Of a stretch of DNA of 64,000 nt, positions 11,100 to 21,760 are shown in pieces. How positions within the stretch are numbered: the first letter of the stretch is position 1; each line of letters starts with the position of its first letter. The notes beneath the pieces were generated by a model. That model did no database searches and was not told where the DNA came from. It saw only the letters and a program-made list of their open reading frames with translations. The stretch is taken from positions 62,865,537 through 62,929,536 of the forward strand of contig OX345636.1 of assembly GCA_947044365.1 (NCBI GenBank), written 5' to 3'. The translations under genes and the position numbers were made by a program. Origin of the DNA: Petrosia ficiformis (lineage: Eukaryota; Porifera; Demospongiae; Haplosclerida; Petrosiidae).

Positions 11100-14055
11100 A
11101 GTTTGAAACCAGTGGAGCATAAGTCGTAACTGGTCGACGTACTCTATTTGAACGACGAAGTGTTTCACTTCTATTTGTGGAATTAGTCTGTCTTGCTTCA
11201 ACAGGTGCTTGACTTTGCACTAGGTGTGGGGGTGTAATCATTTTCCAATCCTCAAATAAATCTTCAAAATTATCTGAACTGTCTATCACCTGATCTTTAG
11301 CATGACGAAAACGAAGCTGATCAACATGTCTCTTTATGACATTGCCTGAAGTAGTTTGAACTCTATAAGATACTGGACCAGTAATTTTGATTACTGTAAC
11401 TGGAATCCATTTGATTCTTCCTGAATAATTTCTGGCAAAAAGAGTATCACCAATTGAAAATTTCCTGACAGCACGCCGATTAGTTTGGGATACTTTGTCT
11501 TGTTTATCTTTAACTTTTTTGTAGATATCAGGGTGCAATAAATCAAATCTGGAACGTGGGCATCTGCCCAATAGAATTTCTGCTGGAGCTAAGCCTGTAG
11601 TTGACTGTGGGGTAATCCTGTAACTGAACAAAAACTTAGAAATTTTGGACTCTAGACTGCCATCCATTTTTTTAATTGCTTGTTTAAATGTTTGAACTGC
11701 ACATTCAGCTAAACCGTTTGATCGAGGGTGATACGGAGAAGTTAGTGTGTGGTTTATGCCATTGTTTTCCATGAATGCTCGAAATTCATTGCTGGTGAAC
11801 GCTGATCCATTATCAGATACTAGCTGTTCTGGTATACCATGGATAGCAAAAATGTCACGTAATTTATCAATGGTCACTGAAGAAGAAGTGGATGAAACTA
11901 TATGAACTTCCAACCACTTAGAATGTGCATCCACTAAAAGTAGGAAATGTTTTCCAAGAAATGGTCCCGCATGGTCAACATGGACTCTTTCCCAAGGTCT
12001 ATTCGGATATTCCCATGGATGTATAGGAGCTTGTGGTGGAACCGGTTGGTGAATTTGACAGGTATTACACTTTGAAACAGTATTTTCGATATCTCTATCG
12101 ATTCCAGGCCACCAAACATATGACCTTGCTAGGTTTTTCATCTTGGACACTCCTGGATGAGTTTCATGTAGTTGCTTAAGGATAACATCTTGTACGGAAT
12201 GTGGAATAACAACTCTTGATCCCCAAAGGAGAATACCATCAACAACACTTAGTTCTGTTACTTTCTGAGAGTAAGGTCTGAACTCTGCTTCCGTCTCAGG
12301 AATTTCACCATCACTTTGAATAATTTTTCTGACTCTAGCTAATACTGGATCTTTCTCTGTGCATAACTTGATGTGTTCAGCTGATAAAATTTGTTTTGAT
12401 AACTGGCTGAATAGAAGCAAATTTCCTGGTGTTGGTACATGTTCAATTGTTTCTTTGAGTGGTAATCTGCTGAGAGCATCAGCATTGCTCATGTATGTTC
12501 CTGGTTTGTACTGGATACTGTAGTCATAAGCTGATAATGTTAATGCCCAACGCTGGACTCTTGAGGAAGACATTGCTGGTATTGGTTTGTTTTCATTGAA
12601 TATGTATTTCAGTGGCTGATGATCTGAGTATATGGTGAAGTGACTACCATAAAGATAATGATGTAATCTTTTGACAGCGAAAATTATTGCTAAAGTCGCT
12701 TTTTCCAGCTGTGAATAATTCTTTTCTGCTGGGGCCAAAGTACGGGAAATAAAGGTTATTGGTTTTTCGCTACCATCATCCATGCGATGGGAAAGTACGG
12801 CACCAATGCCATATGGCGATGCATCACAGGCCAGCAATAGTGGTTTGCTGCTGTTGTAGTGGACTAAAAGAGAAGAAGATTGTAATAGGTTTTTTACTTG
12901 ATTAAATGTGTCTGAGTGTTCTTTAGACCAATTCCAACGGCTATTTTTACGTAGTAGGGAATGTAGTGGGGCCAGTGATGTAGACAGGTTAGGGAGGAAC
13001 TTGTGGTAATAGTTAACTAAACCAAGAAAAGATTTCAATTCAGTAACATTGGTTGGTTGTGGAGCTTGCTTAATTGCTTGTACTTTGGACTGAGATGGAT
13101 GTAATCCCTTTTTGTCAATTACATGTCCAAGGTATTCAACTGAATTTGCAGTGAAGACACATTTTGACTTCTTGAGAGTTAATCCCGCTGATGCTAATCT
13201 TTGTAACACGAGGTCAAGGTTATGTAGATGATTCTGTTCATCTGTTCCTGTGACGAGAATATCTTCGATGTAAACACAAACATGTGGTAAGTCTCCGAGA
13301 AGTGTTTCCATGGATCTTTGAAATACTGCAGGTGCGGTTTTAATTCCGAAAGGTAATCTCTCGTACTGAAACAATCCTTGCTGAGTGGAAATAGTTGTGA
13401 ATTTCTTGGAGTCTTCATGTAACCTAATTTGTTGATACGCATGACTGAGATCTAGTTTTGAGAAAATTACACCACCTGTGAGAGCTGCGAAAAGATCTTC
13501 CACCCTGGGCAATGGATAAGGGTCTGGTTGTAGTGCTTTATTTACTGTAATTTTATAGTCACCACATAGTCGTAATGTTCCATCTGTTTTAAGGACAGGA
13601 ACAATCGGGGCTGCCCATTCAGAAAAGGTAACTGGAGACAAAATATTTAGCTCTTGAAGCCGTTGAATTTCCTTTTGTACCTTTTCTTTGAGTAAGTATG
13701 GAACAGGGCGAGGTTTGAAGAATCGTGGTTTAGCTTGTGGGTCAACAAATAGCTTTGCAGTAAAATTATTTAAGCATCCTAACTCTGATCTGAAAAGTGA
13801 CGCATGTTTCTCTAGTAAGGTGTCCAATTTAGACTGGAAAAATACAGCATTTATGCTGGACCAATTTAGTTTAACCTGTTGTAACCAATTTCGTCCGAAA
13901 AGGCTTGGACCACTACCTTGAACAACAAGTAAGGGTAATGTGAACTGCTTATCATCATATGAAACATCTACATCTACTAAGCCTAAGATAACAATATTTT
14001 CACCTGTGTACGTGTGTAAGACGATATCAGTTGGTTTGAGCTCTGGAAGAGTCTA
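11098..14055 (-). CDS. pol: Gypsy pol: protease end, reverse transcriptase, RNase H, integrase
   Basis: One open minus-strand frame of about 985 codons covers the end of the aspartic protease (a YTGE stretch and a GPSLFGR-W stretch, from ~14005 to 13870), reverse transcriptase, RNase H, and an integrase with an N-terminal His-Cys zinc-binding region (H-T/H..C-x-x-C near 12100) and a DDE core. The frame ends at 11098 after a basic C-terminal tail. The frame is uninterrupted, which fits the young LTRs. Two defects stand out. The reverse transcriptase active site reads YIED, where the family has Y-x-D-D. The protease catalytic DTG is missing because the protease N-terminus is deleted. No start codon lies at the 5' end of the frame, so pol would have been made from gag by frameshifting. 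The element is unlikely to be autonomous. Confidence 0.9.
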
Positions 14056-14645
14056 TGAACTGGTTGAGACGGTGTCACAGTTCTTTTTTGCATCTCTGCA
14101 ATATCTTTGGCAGCTAATTCCATAGCTTGAGCTGTGTCCAAAGCGTTTTGAAACGTCAAGTCTCGTTCTTGTAACAATCGACTTTGAATTCGTGAATTAT
14201 TAATACCACATACAATGCGATCTCTCACCATTTCGTCTAATTTAGTTCCATAATCACAGTATTCAGCGAGCGACTTCAAGGCTGCCACATAGCTTGCAAC
14301 AGATTCTCCTGCCTCTCTAACACGAGTGTTAAATTTGAAACGTTGTACAATAGTGCTCGGCTTGGGGTTGAAGTAATCGGAAAGAACTTTAACTAGTTCA
14401 TCGTAAGTTTTGTCATTAGGACTATCAGGTTGCAAAAGGTTCTTTAAGAGATCATACGTAGCAGCTCCACTGCACGATAGTAAAATCGACTTCTTCTTTG
14501 TATCGTTTGTAATGTCGTTAGCCGTGACATAGTATCCAAGTCGTTCTGAATATGAAATCCACGATTCGCTGTGTTGATCGAACGTGGAAAGTTTCCCGTG
14601 AGCCATCTGGTGAATATCTTCAATCGTTTGATCCTCGTCGCCAAA
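13983..14645 (-). CDS. gag: Gypsy gag (capsid part), truncated
   Basis: The minus-strand frame downstream of the primer-binding site encodes a gypsy-type Gag capsid region: the pattern W-x-x-Y-x-E-R-L, then LL-x-x-CG-A/S-Y-x-LLKNL, then F-x-x-R-x-R-x-x-GESV-x-x-Y-x-A-x-L, then a DRIVCGI stretch. The open frame continues through the LTR boundary to 14672, so the true start is uncertain. The frame runs on past its capsid part into out-of-frame protease sequence and stops at 13983. No CCHC zinc knuckle is present. The segment that should hold nucleocapsid and the front of the protease (several hundred bases) has been deleted near 14055. Gag normally forms the particle shell around the element RNA. 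Confidence 0.8.
   Translation of the reverse strand, partial: FGDEDQTIEDIHQMAHGKLSTFDQHSESWISYSERLGYYVTANDITNDTKKKSILLSCSGAATYDLLKNLLQPDSPNDKTYDELVKVLSDYFNPKPSTIVQRFKFNTRVREAGESVASYVAALKSLAEYCDYGTKLDEMVRDRIVCGINNSRIQSRLLQERDLTFQNALDTAQAMELAAKDIAEMQKRTVTPSQPVHRLFQSSNQLISSYTRTQVKILLS
14631..14643 (-). other. Primer-binding site, matches tRNA-Ser(GCU) 3' end
   Basis: The element strand reads TGGCGACGAGGAT, two bases inside the 5' LTR. This is complementary to the 3' end (with CCA) of animal tRNA-Ser(GCU) as I recall it, so that tRNA is the likely reverse-transcription primer. Confidence 0.75.
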
Positions 14646-14805
14646 TGAAATGACCGAATTTGCACTCAACAATAAATGAAAAAAAACAAACTATAATATC
14701 AATATCTACTGACACAACTGAAATAAATTAATTAAAACACAATATATATAGTCACATGTAAACTCATGAATATTAATGAACTTAATAACTAGTCAGGATA
14801 TCACA
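14646..14805 (-). repeat. 5' LTR of the gypsy element
   Basis: A 160-bp LTR, TG at the start and CA at the end in element orientation. It is the intact partner of the split LTR at 9823-11086. About four single-base differences separate the two copies over the alignable part. Confidence 0.9.
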
Positions 14806-15560
14806 ATTTGTAAATCACAGAAAATTGTGTGGTCTGAGTAACATGTATACAATTTAGTTGAGTCTCCAGATACATGTAATAAAAAAAAGAACAACAGGAC
14901 AAGAAAAAAAGCTGATAATGCAGTGCCATAAGGAAGCCTTAATGCTGTTACTAAGAATTCATTATATATAAAAACATACCATATTACAGAAGCTATGGGT
15001 GGTTCCAATTCAACAGAAATCCTGTTCTGTGTTGTGCTTTGGTAGTTGTATCATTTGGTTTGGCTGTGTTGTCAAATTCACCATCTCTTTGCTGTATTCC
15101 TGTGTCTTCTCCTCATTACTGTCTGCCATCACTAATTCTCTGTACAACTGTGCTCCAGAAACTGTAATGATAAACACATCATTGTGTGAAGAAAATCTAG
15201 CTCATTATAAACTAATATCAATTCCTTATATTGTACTGCTACAGCATATCATTAGTAATTACAAATGCGTACATCTACATGTATTTACCTTTTGAACCAC
15301 TTGTAATCCATTCGCCATATTTAATGTGTAAAATTTGAAAAGAATGGGCGTGGAAAGTTATATTTATGAGTAGAACCTTATTAATTAAACATTTAAAAGT
15401 ATGCCGAAAATCGTTTTGACAATGTACAAAATTACTAACCTTGCTCCAATAAAGTGATGATCCCCAAACACATGATGAATGAGCACATCGCGGTATTGAA
15501 TACTTACTTGTGTGAACAAAGATCAGACAAATCTCTATGGTCACCCATGCCTACAGAGAG
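14806..15560 (-). other. Possible exons of an unidentified minus-strand gene
   Basis: Two pieces could be coding. At about 15548-15506 a short frame begins MGDHRDLSDLCSH and runs into a good 5' splice signal (AAGTAAGTATT). At about 15138-15018 another reads MADSNEEKTQEYSKEM at its start, has a good translation-start context, and lies behind an AG in a pyrimidine-containing stretch; it stops near 15018. The two could be spliced in phase. I do not recognise the product and cannot exclude chance. The rest of the stretch shows no further structure. Confidence 0.2.
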
Positions 15561-16149
15561 AGTATCATATTATTATATATACTGAAATTATTTCAGCATT
15601 CATTTTAAAATTTCATAGGGGAGTATCCCCCTGTGCTGTGCTTTGCTCCCGGGGGGTAATTTCTGATAAAATAGTATAATCAGTAGTATACACTATACAG
15701 GTTTATGCTTGCCTATATTTCCAGCTTTAGTGTACCACCTTGTAGGATGTAGTATCTTACCCATTGTTTGTGCAAGTTTCAAGGGCCTGGGAAATTTCCA
15801 CATTGTTGTTCATAATATTAAGTTAGACCTACATGTACATGCACATTACATAATATGTTTAGGTCTTTAGGATCATAGTAAACTTAATTCACCTCTGTTC
15901 ATGTATAGTCTCTCATAATGGTGAGAATTATGACAGTGAAATGAATCACAAAAGAAAAGATTTGAATACTGCGGAGGATTGTAAGGAGATGGAATTTGAC
16001 ATACTTTATGTGCAAGAGACTATACATGAGTAGAGGTGGACTATTTTTCACTGTGATTCAAAAGCAATGGAATGCATTGAAGTCAAAAGATTTCGCTTCA
16101 AAGCACACATGCTTACTTTAAGTAATTTTAGAGAATGTAAACTGTTCTC
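15561..16149. other. No gene seen
   Basis: AT-rich DNA with no frame or recognised family. An imperfect pair of inverted segments (ATGTATAGTCTCT near 15901 and AGAGACTATACATGA near 16015) suggests an eroded foldback. Confidence 0.3.
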
Positions 16150-16965
16150 CTACAGGAGACATAAATACAAGTCCAAACATCAAAGTATATCCAAACATAT
16201 CCTAGGACATATATAGGACTACTTGGACTTAGAACCCACACATGTAGATACAAGTCCAAGTATCAAAGGATATCCCAACACATGCTAGGATATAGGACTA
16301 CTTGAACTTAATACATAGGACTACTTGATCTTAATACATAGGACTACTTGAACTTAATACATAGGACTACTTGAACTTAATACATAGGACTACTTGAACT
16401 TAATGCATAGGACTACTTGAACTTAATACATAGGACTACTTGAACTTAATACATAGGAGTACTTGAACTTAATACATAGGACTACTTGAACTTAATGCAT
16501 AGGACTACTTGAACTTAATACATAGGACTACTTGAACTTAATACATAGGACTACTTGAACTTAATGCATAGGACTACTTGATCTTAATACATAGGACTAC
16601 TTGAACTTAATACATAGGACTACTTGAACTTAATACATAGGACTACTTGGACTTAATACATAGGACTACTTGATCTTAGGTCAAATAGATAGAATTGCAA
16701 GTATCAAAAAATATCCAAACTTAACCTTGGCCATTGGACTATTTGGACTTATGAAACGTAGATACAAGTAATAGTATTAATGTATATCCCAACATATCCT
16801 AGGACATAGGACTATTTCAAGTTAGGAGACATAGATACAAGTCGAAGTATCCAAAAATTTCCTAATATATTTGAGGACATAGGACTAATTTAATACAGAA
16901 CACATAGATACAGTCCAATCATCAAAGGATATCCAAATATATCCTAGGACATAGGACAACTTGAA
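16150..16965. repeat. Compound minisatellite: 23-bp array inside ~75-bp units
   Basis: Between about 16297 and 16680 a 23-bp unit (ACATAGGACTACTTGAACTT plus AAT) repeats about 17 times with few differences. On both sides longer, more diverged units of about 75 bp repeat the theme: ATATCCAAACATATCCTAGG, a GACATAGGACTA stretch, then a CACATAGATACAAGTC stretch. The 23-bp array is thus a local expansion of one part of the longer unit. Confidence 0.9.
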
Positions 16966-17520
16966 TCCCCCAGGTGCAACAACAACTTGAGAAGGAGGAG
17001 GAGGATAAAAGAGCAATAGGAATTATGCCAACTGCAGGCTGTGTAACTTGGCAATAGTGAGGGACACCAGTATATGGAGGAAATGACATCACAACTTGTC
17101 CAGTGTAACAAAAGGGAAAGTGAGGTACCTGAGGTGGGTAAACCTTTTGATTTTCGTCTGTTCTTTTATATTTCAAGTTGCCTCTTTCTCCTTCATTTTT
17201 CATTTTCCTCATCAATCATTTTTTTCAGTCTTTTCTATTCTTGTCTCCTACTTCTTTCTTCCTTCCTTTGGTAGTCTCTCCTCCTCTTTTGTACTTTTTC
17301 GCTTTTATTTTTATCTTCTTGGTTTTGTTGCTTCATTTTGTCTTCTCTTCTTTTCTATCTTCCTTGTTTTTCCAGTTCCTTCAGTTTTTGCTCTTCTCTT
17401 GACTTCTCTTCTTCCTCTTCCTTCAATTTCTGCTCTTCTTTCAACTCCTCTTGCTTTGACTCTTTTGCATTACTATACTCCCCATATCTGTATCTTCATG
17501 TGAACAATGTTGAGAGGCTG
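16966..17520 (-). pseudogene. Degenerate coding remnant: Glu/Lys-rich and Pro-rich segments
   Basis: On the minus strand 17500-17400 reads as a Glu/Lys-rich helix (KEEQKLKEEEEEKSREEQK), then stops appear, then about 17150-16970 reads as Pro/Tyr-rich sequence (PPYTGVPHY) ending in a Ser/Cys-rich stretch. The strong purine bias of the minus strand creates long open frames rich in Phe and Ser on the plus strand, which I regard as artefacts. The parent protein is not recognised. The remnant lies between a minisatellite and a foldback repeat. Confidence 0.3.
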
Positions 17521-17656
17521 CTAACTTAGGACACAAAATTAAACAAACCACTTAAATAATATAAGCTTACATAAGTACTGCTTTTTGTATTTTGCTTTAA
17601 GTACTTATGTAGGGTTATATGGAAGTGGTTTGTTTAATTCTGGGTCCTATTTTAGC
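17521..17656. repeat. Foldback MITE-like repeat, family F, copy 2
   Basis: The inverted arms CTAACTTAGGA and TCCTATTTTAG enclose the family core AAATTAAACAAACCACTT and its complement AAGTGGTTTGTTTAATT. The DNA after it (17657-17830) matches the DNA after copy 4 (53411-53590), so the family consensus is longer than the palindrome. Confidence 0.85.
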
Positions 17657-18323
17657 CTATGTTTTTCAGATTTTGACATCCCTACATCTTTCCTTTTCAC
17701 GGAAAATGTTTTTTATTATTCTTCTTTACATTATTTTTTTTGAATGGTTTGAATATTCTTTGTAGATTGCAGAAATACTGGTGAAAGTTATATATCATGA
17801 AACTGCAGTTGTACATAAATTGATAAACGTTTTAGATATAGCCTATCATTCTTTCTTTCCTGTATTAATGAGGTTTGCAGCTGCAGTAGCTTTTTTGAAT
17901 TTAGCAAACAATAAACTAACCACTTCTACATAATAACAACCATAGGCTTACATAATTCTTTGTTAAAGCATAATGTTACCAAGCAAGCAAACATTTAGAC
18001 AAAATTTCAATTATATGATTTTTATAATTATTAGTTTTACCATTGGAAAGTTATGGAGCTCAAATTTCAAAATGTGTCGAAATTAGATTCCGATGAAATA
18101 CCATTTAATTAAGTATAATGACTATAATCTTTTAATTGCAACAAAATTGGCAAGCATAAGCACATGTGCATACTTCATAATTAAATGCTTGTTCTATTAT
18201 ACATATAAGCTATATAATTTATAATGATGTGTGGAACAAGTGTTGTAAAATATTATTGCAGAAACTAATAAAACTGAAATCATAATAGTAGTATCCACTA
18301 TACTGGAATAAAAGATTTGGCTA
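17657..18323. other. No gene seen; left part belongs to repeat family F flank
   Basis: The first ~170 bp is the shared flank of family F (TTTGACATCCCTACATCTTT, then GATTGCAGAAATACT). The rest is AT-rich with no frame. Confidence 0.5.
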
Positions 18324-18331
18324 CTTTTGAC

Positions 18332-18890
18332 CAGGGATGGATCTATGGGTGGGCCAAGATGGGCCAGGATGGGTCAGGCCCACCCTCTCAAAAAAGAAAA
18401 AAATTCAATAATAGCAATGTTTGTAAAAGTTGAATTTAAAAATAATTATTATTATGCACAAGACTGCAAGTGTTGTCAGAGCTGTTGTTACAGCTTTTCT
18501 GTTTTAAGTTGCCGAAGTGAGAGATGTCAAAACAGCTTGCTTTATTTGATTGTAGTAGGGCACCAGAAGTCTATGTAAAGAATATGCACAAATTAAATAA
18601 ATCAACTGATCTTAAATATTAATAATAAATTATGCAATTGATGTCTCATTCTTCTTCTGATGAGTCGGCAAAGGCATCACTGGACTTCGATAATATACAT
18701 GCACTTGATCAGTTTGCAGCTTCAGACAAAACCAGATGAATAGTATTAAATTGATTAACTGTATTGAACACAAGCTGTACTATACTATACTATTATTATA
18801 ATTGTAATAATAATAAATAGTAATAAAGCTAACATTACAACTTCCTCATATGCTAGACCCACCAAGAAGTTTTGGCTAGATCCACCCCTG
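18332..18890. mobile_element. Non-autonomous hAT-type element, 559 bp
   Basis: The termini are CAGGGATGGATCTA and TAGATCCACCCCTG, a 14-bp terminal inverted repeat with one mismatch and the CAGGG end usual for hAT transposons. It is flanked by perfect 8-bp target duplications CTTTTGAC (18324-18331 and 18891-18898). There is no transposase, so it would be mobilised by an autonomous relative. Confidence 0.93.
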
Positions 18891-19059
18891 CTTTTGACCA
18901 CTTTTCATTTCCTTAAGCTTGTAATGAATATATCATCACAGAAGGGATTATAAATCTGTCATAGCGTGATTAGGGGTGTTGTAATGAATAATAATGTTTC
19001 TGAAGGGCAAAACTACTTGTAGGTTCTCCCAAGTGTTTGGTTCTCCATAGTGTTGTAGT

Positions 19060-19336
19060 CAGGGCCGCTGAGGGGGCCCAGGTTCAAATTAATTATTCAT
19101 TGTGGGTGTGGTTAATTAATTAATTGCGAGTTATTAACAACAATTGCTCATTCAGCATTACACGTTATCACGTCACCTCTTTTTCGTTATAGCTATAAAT
19201 AATTATAACTATTATTATTGTTTTAGCTAGCTTATATGTAACTCATCTATATAATAATGGTCAAAACGTTTGGGGCCCCAAGAGAATGTGGGGCCCGGGG
19301 CAGTTGTCCCTGTTGCCCCCCCTCTCAGCGGCCCTG
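19060..19336. mobile_element. Non-autonomous hAT-type element, 277 bp
   Basis: The termini CAGGGCCGCTGAG and CTCAGCGGCCCTG are perfect inverted repeats, flanked by perfect 8-bp duplications GTTGTAGT (19052-19059 and 19337-19344). The ends are unusually GC-rich for this window and the middle is AT-rich. No coding capacity. Confidence 0.95.
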
Positions 19337-19344
19337 GTTGTAGT

Positions 19345-20710
19345 TTGTGTTTATAATTGATTTATAAAACCTGTTACTGTCCCAGACAAGTGGATAATTT
19401 GAGATAAAATTATTATTATGTGTAGCTAATATATAATTATTATCAGTTATAAAATAGGTTTTTTCCTTTCCAAAAGATTAATAACAGCACAATTATTATC
19501 TCTAACAAATTAAAGGCAAAAAAAATAAAACGTTCCTACCTATACAGCAAGGGTAATGTGAAAAGTTAAAGGGAAATACATAATTATAACAGCAATACTG
19601 TTCATATCTTGCTTTCTTGTCATGAAATTAAACTTGCTCAATAACTGAAAAACAAAATGAAATACCAATAAAATAAATTGAACACAACAAAAGAATTTAT
19701 AAACTGTGCAGTTTTTTATTGACTGTAGGGCCATCCTTATAATTTCATTCCATGGGGTTTAATGTATATTTATTTATATATTTGTGTCACTTATGTGATC
19801 AAGTATGTGCTGTGTACATAGTTAAGGAAATTATATCATTGTGGGGACTCGGGCAATTAATGGGCATGGCATATAAAAGAACTCTGCGCTTGAGCTATTG
19901 ACCAGCAGGAAGACTTAGAAAGAATGTAAAACTGCTAATAACAGTTGTATAATTATAGCAGAGAAACAGTACAATGATGATACAAGAAGTTTTAACAAGT
20001 AAGTATAAGTTTATACATGAGGAAGTCATCATTTAGAACTTTGAATGAGTAGTAAGACTGCAGTTGCAATTACCTATGAGGCCCCAGTTTTTGAGTTCAC
20101 AAATGGTAGAGACACTAGTGCCATCAGTAGTGATTGATACAAGTCATCAGAAAACAATTTTAGGCCCAAGTCATAATTTTTTCACTATAAAATTATTTTA
20201 TTTTGGCACACTGAGTGACATGTGAGATTATAAGCTACATGGCAATGAATGTAAACTTAATATAGGTCAGGATGTCATTTATGATTTGATATTAGAGGGA
20301 GCAAAATAAATTATCCTAAACACATTGTTAAATGGGGAGTGTGGGAGTGTACTTTGCACAGAAAGGTTATTGAATTTATGCTATCAGTGCATACATCTGG
20401 TGGCTTGTGTTTTTCATGTACAAGTAATTTTGGACTAAAATCTGGAGAAGGGGAGGGGGAGAAATTCCCCATTCTCTGCTGTATAAACCATATAGATCAC
20501 TTGAAACTTTTCCAGCCATACTATATATACATATATAATGTGTCAAACTGGCTACAATAACACACAGTTCAATTAATTATTAATTAATCATTTAATTCAG
20601 GTTAGATTGCACTGTTTAATTCATTTAGCCAGTTCTTCCTCGAAATAATATAATTTAATGGAGCATATGTTTGAAGATAAATTATAACAAGTTCCAGCAT
20701 TGACATGCAT
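19345..20710. other. No gene seen; possible 3' region of the death-domain gene
   Basis: No exon or repeat family could be recognised. If the last visible exon of the minus-strand gene is spliced rather than terminated, further 3' exons would have to lie here or further left, but I could not find one. Confidence 0.3.
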
Positions 20711-21093
20711 CTACACAGAATAAGAAATAAACAATACTTTCAATAGTCTCTCACCAGTGAATCGGAAATCTGCGGTTTTGCAGTATTTCCTGATAACATC
20801 CTCTTTGCGTAAGTGCATTTGAACTATTTTGATAAGGTCAATATATTCCAAATCTTTCAATGCACATAGTACACGCTTCCATGTTACTTCACATGTCTCT
20901 GACTCTATCCACTTGGCCAGGACTTTCTCCAAAATATCCTCAGGAGACGTTGCATTAATTAATTTTCGAAATTGCATGCGGTCATTTTCTTTAATCCTTA
21001 ATTCTCTTGCAAAATCTTCCCAGTTAGCTGATTTGGTTTTCAGTAACTTGTAAATATCATATGTGTCTGGTCGTTTCATACGGATCCTTTTAC
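20711..21093 (-). CDS. Exon: third DEATH domain (C-terminal)
   Basis: The exon begins after AG at 21095-21094 and continues the frame of the CARD exon (phase 1). Its ~110 residues match the DEATH fold: NWEDFARELRI (helices 1-2), then a helical stretch ending VLAKWIESETCEVTW, then VLCALKDLEYIDLIKIV with the conserved W-x-x-x-L-x-x-A-L pattern, then a basic tail. DEATH domains pair with other death-fold domains to build signalling platforms. The end is ambiguous: a strong 5' splice signal (ACTG|GTGAGA, phase 1) lies at 20755, but the frame also runs on to a stop at 20711. A 100-bp copy of this exon lies at 1261-1362. Confidence 0.85.
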
Positions 21094-21729
21094 CTTTATG
21101 ATATAAAAACAATACATAGGAAGTGGTTTTATTAATATTTACAATTAATAACAGTTTGAAGGACTTCAAGGATATAGTAGACATAACATCATACTGTACT
21201 CAGTCCTTGCTGTGGCAAGGGTTCTGTGCTGCATGACATTATCAACCCTTGTCTGTATAGGTGCACGGAACTAAAGGTTACCATAATATTTTTGTTGGTC
21301 TGTTTGTTTGTGGAATATTCATGTTAATTACTGGCTATTAGCTGACTTCAAATTGTAAAACACATGTTTTCCTAAAACCTTTCCGTTATAAAGTTATATT
21401 CATAAGATTTAGAAAAGAGATCTCTTCAAATTCCCAATGTTGTTAAGTTGGCAGAAAATATTCTAATACACAAACAGACTGTCATACAAAATGAATCAGA
21501 GTACCCCTCAGTCCCGCCTTAAGCTTCATAGGTGAGGGTTAATTACAATGATTAACATAGTTACATAACACATTGCTTGATACATGGGCATGTATAATTA
21601 AGGAAGCCTTTTAGTAATGTGTAGTTATAATTTGGGCCCAAAAGGAATTTTGATCAGAGCTCTACTATATTTAATTTGGCAGTGACTTTTTAGGTCAAAC
21701 ACAGAGACACATAGATGTATACACAAACA

Positions 21730-21760
<31 letters not shown>

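Larger units (their letters stand above)
9823..14805 (-). mobile_element. Ty3/gypsy LTR retrotransposon (minus orientation), defective
   Basis: A complete but defective LTR element. The 5' LTR (14646-14805) and 3' LTR (9823-9932 plus 11037-11086) start TGTGATATCC and end TCATTTCA in element orientation and differ at about four of 160 positions, so insertion was fairly recent. A primer-binding site and a polypurine tract lie directly inside the LTRs. Between them are gag, the end of a protease, reverse transcriptase, RNase H and integrase, in the Ty3/gypsy order. Part of gag and most of the protease are missing. A Crypton-like unit later inserted into the 3' LTR. The five bases flanking the two ends (TATTA and ATTTG) do not match, and the left end abuts the satellite, so one flank has probably been rearranged. 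Confidence 0.9.

Noticed and set aside
14646..14672. Start of the gypsy gag inside the LTR
   Set aside because: The frame is open through the LTR edge and primer-binding site, which would not usually be translated as gag; the true start is probably further in.
17074..17529. Plus-strand Phe/Ser-rich frames that look like membrane proteins
   Set aside because: The plus strand is a polypyrimidine tract; the opposite strand reads as a Glu/Lys-rich remnant, so the hydrophobicity is compositional.
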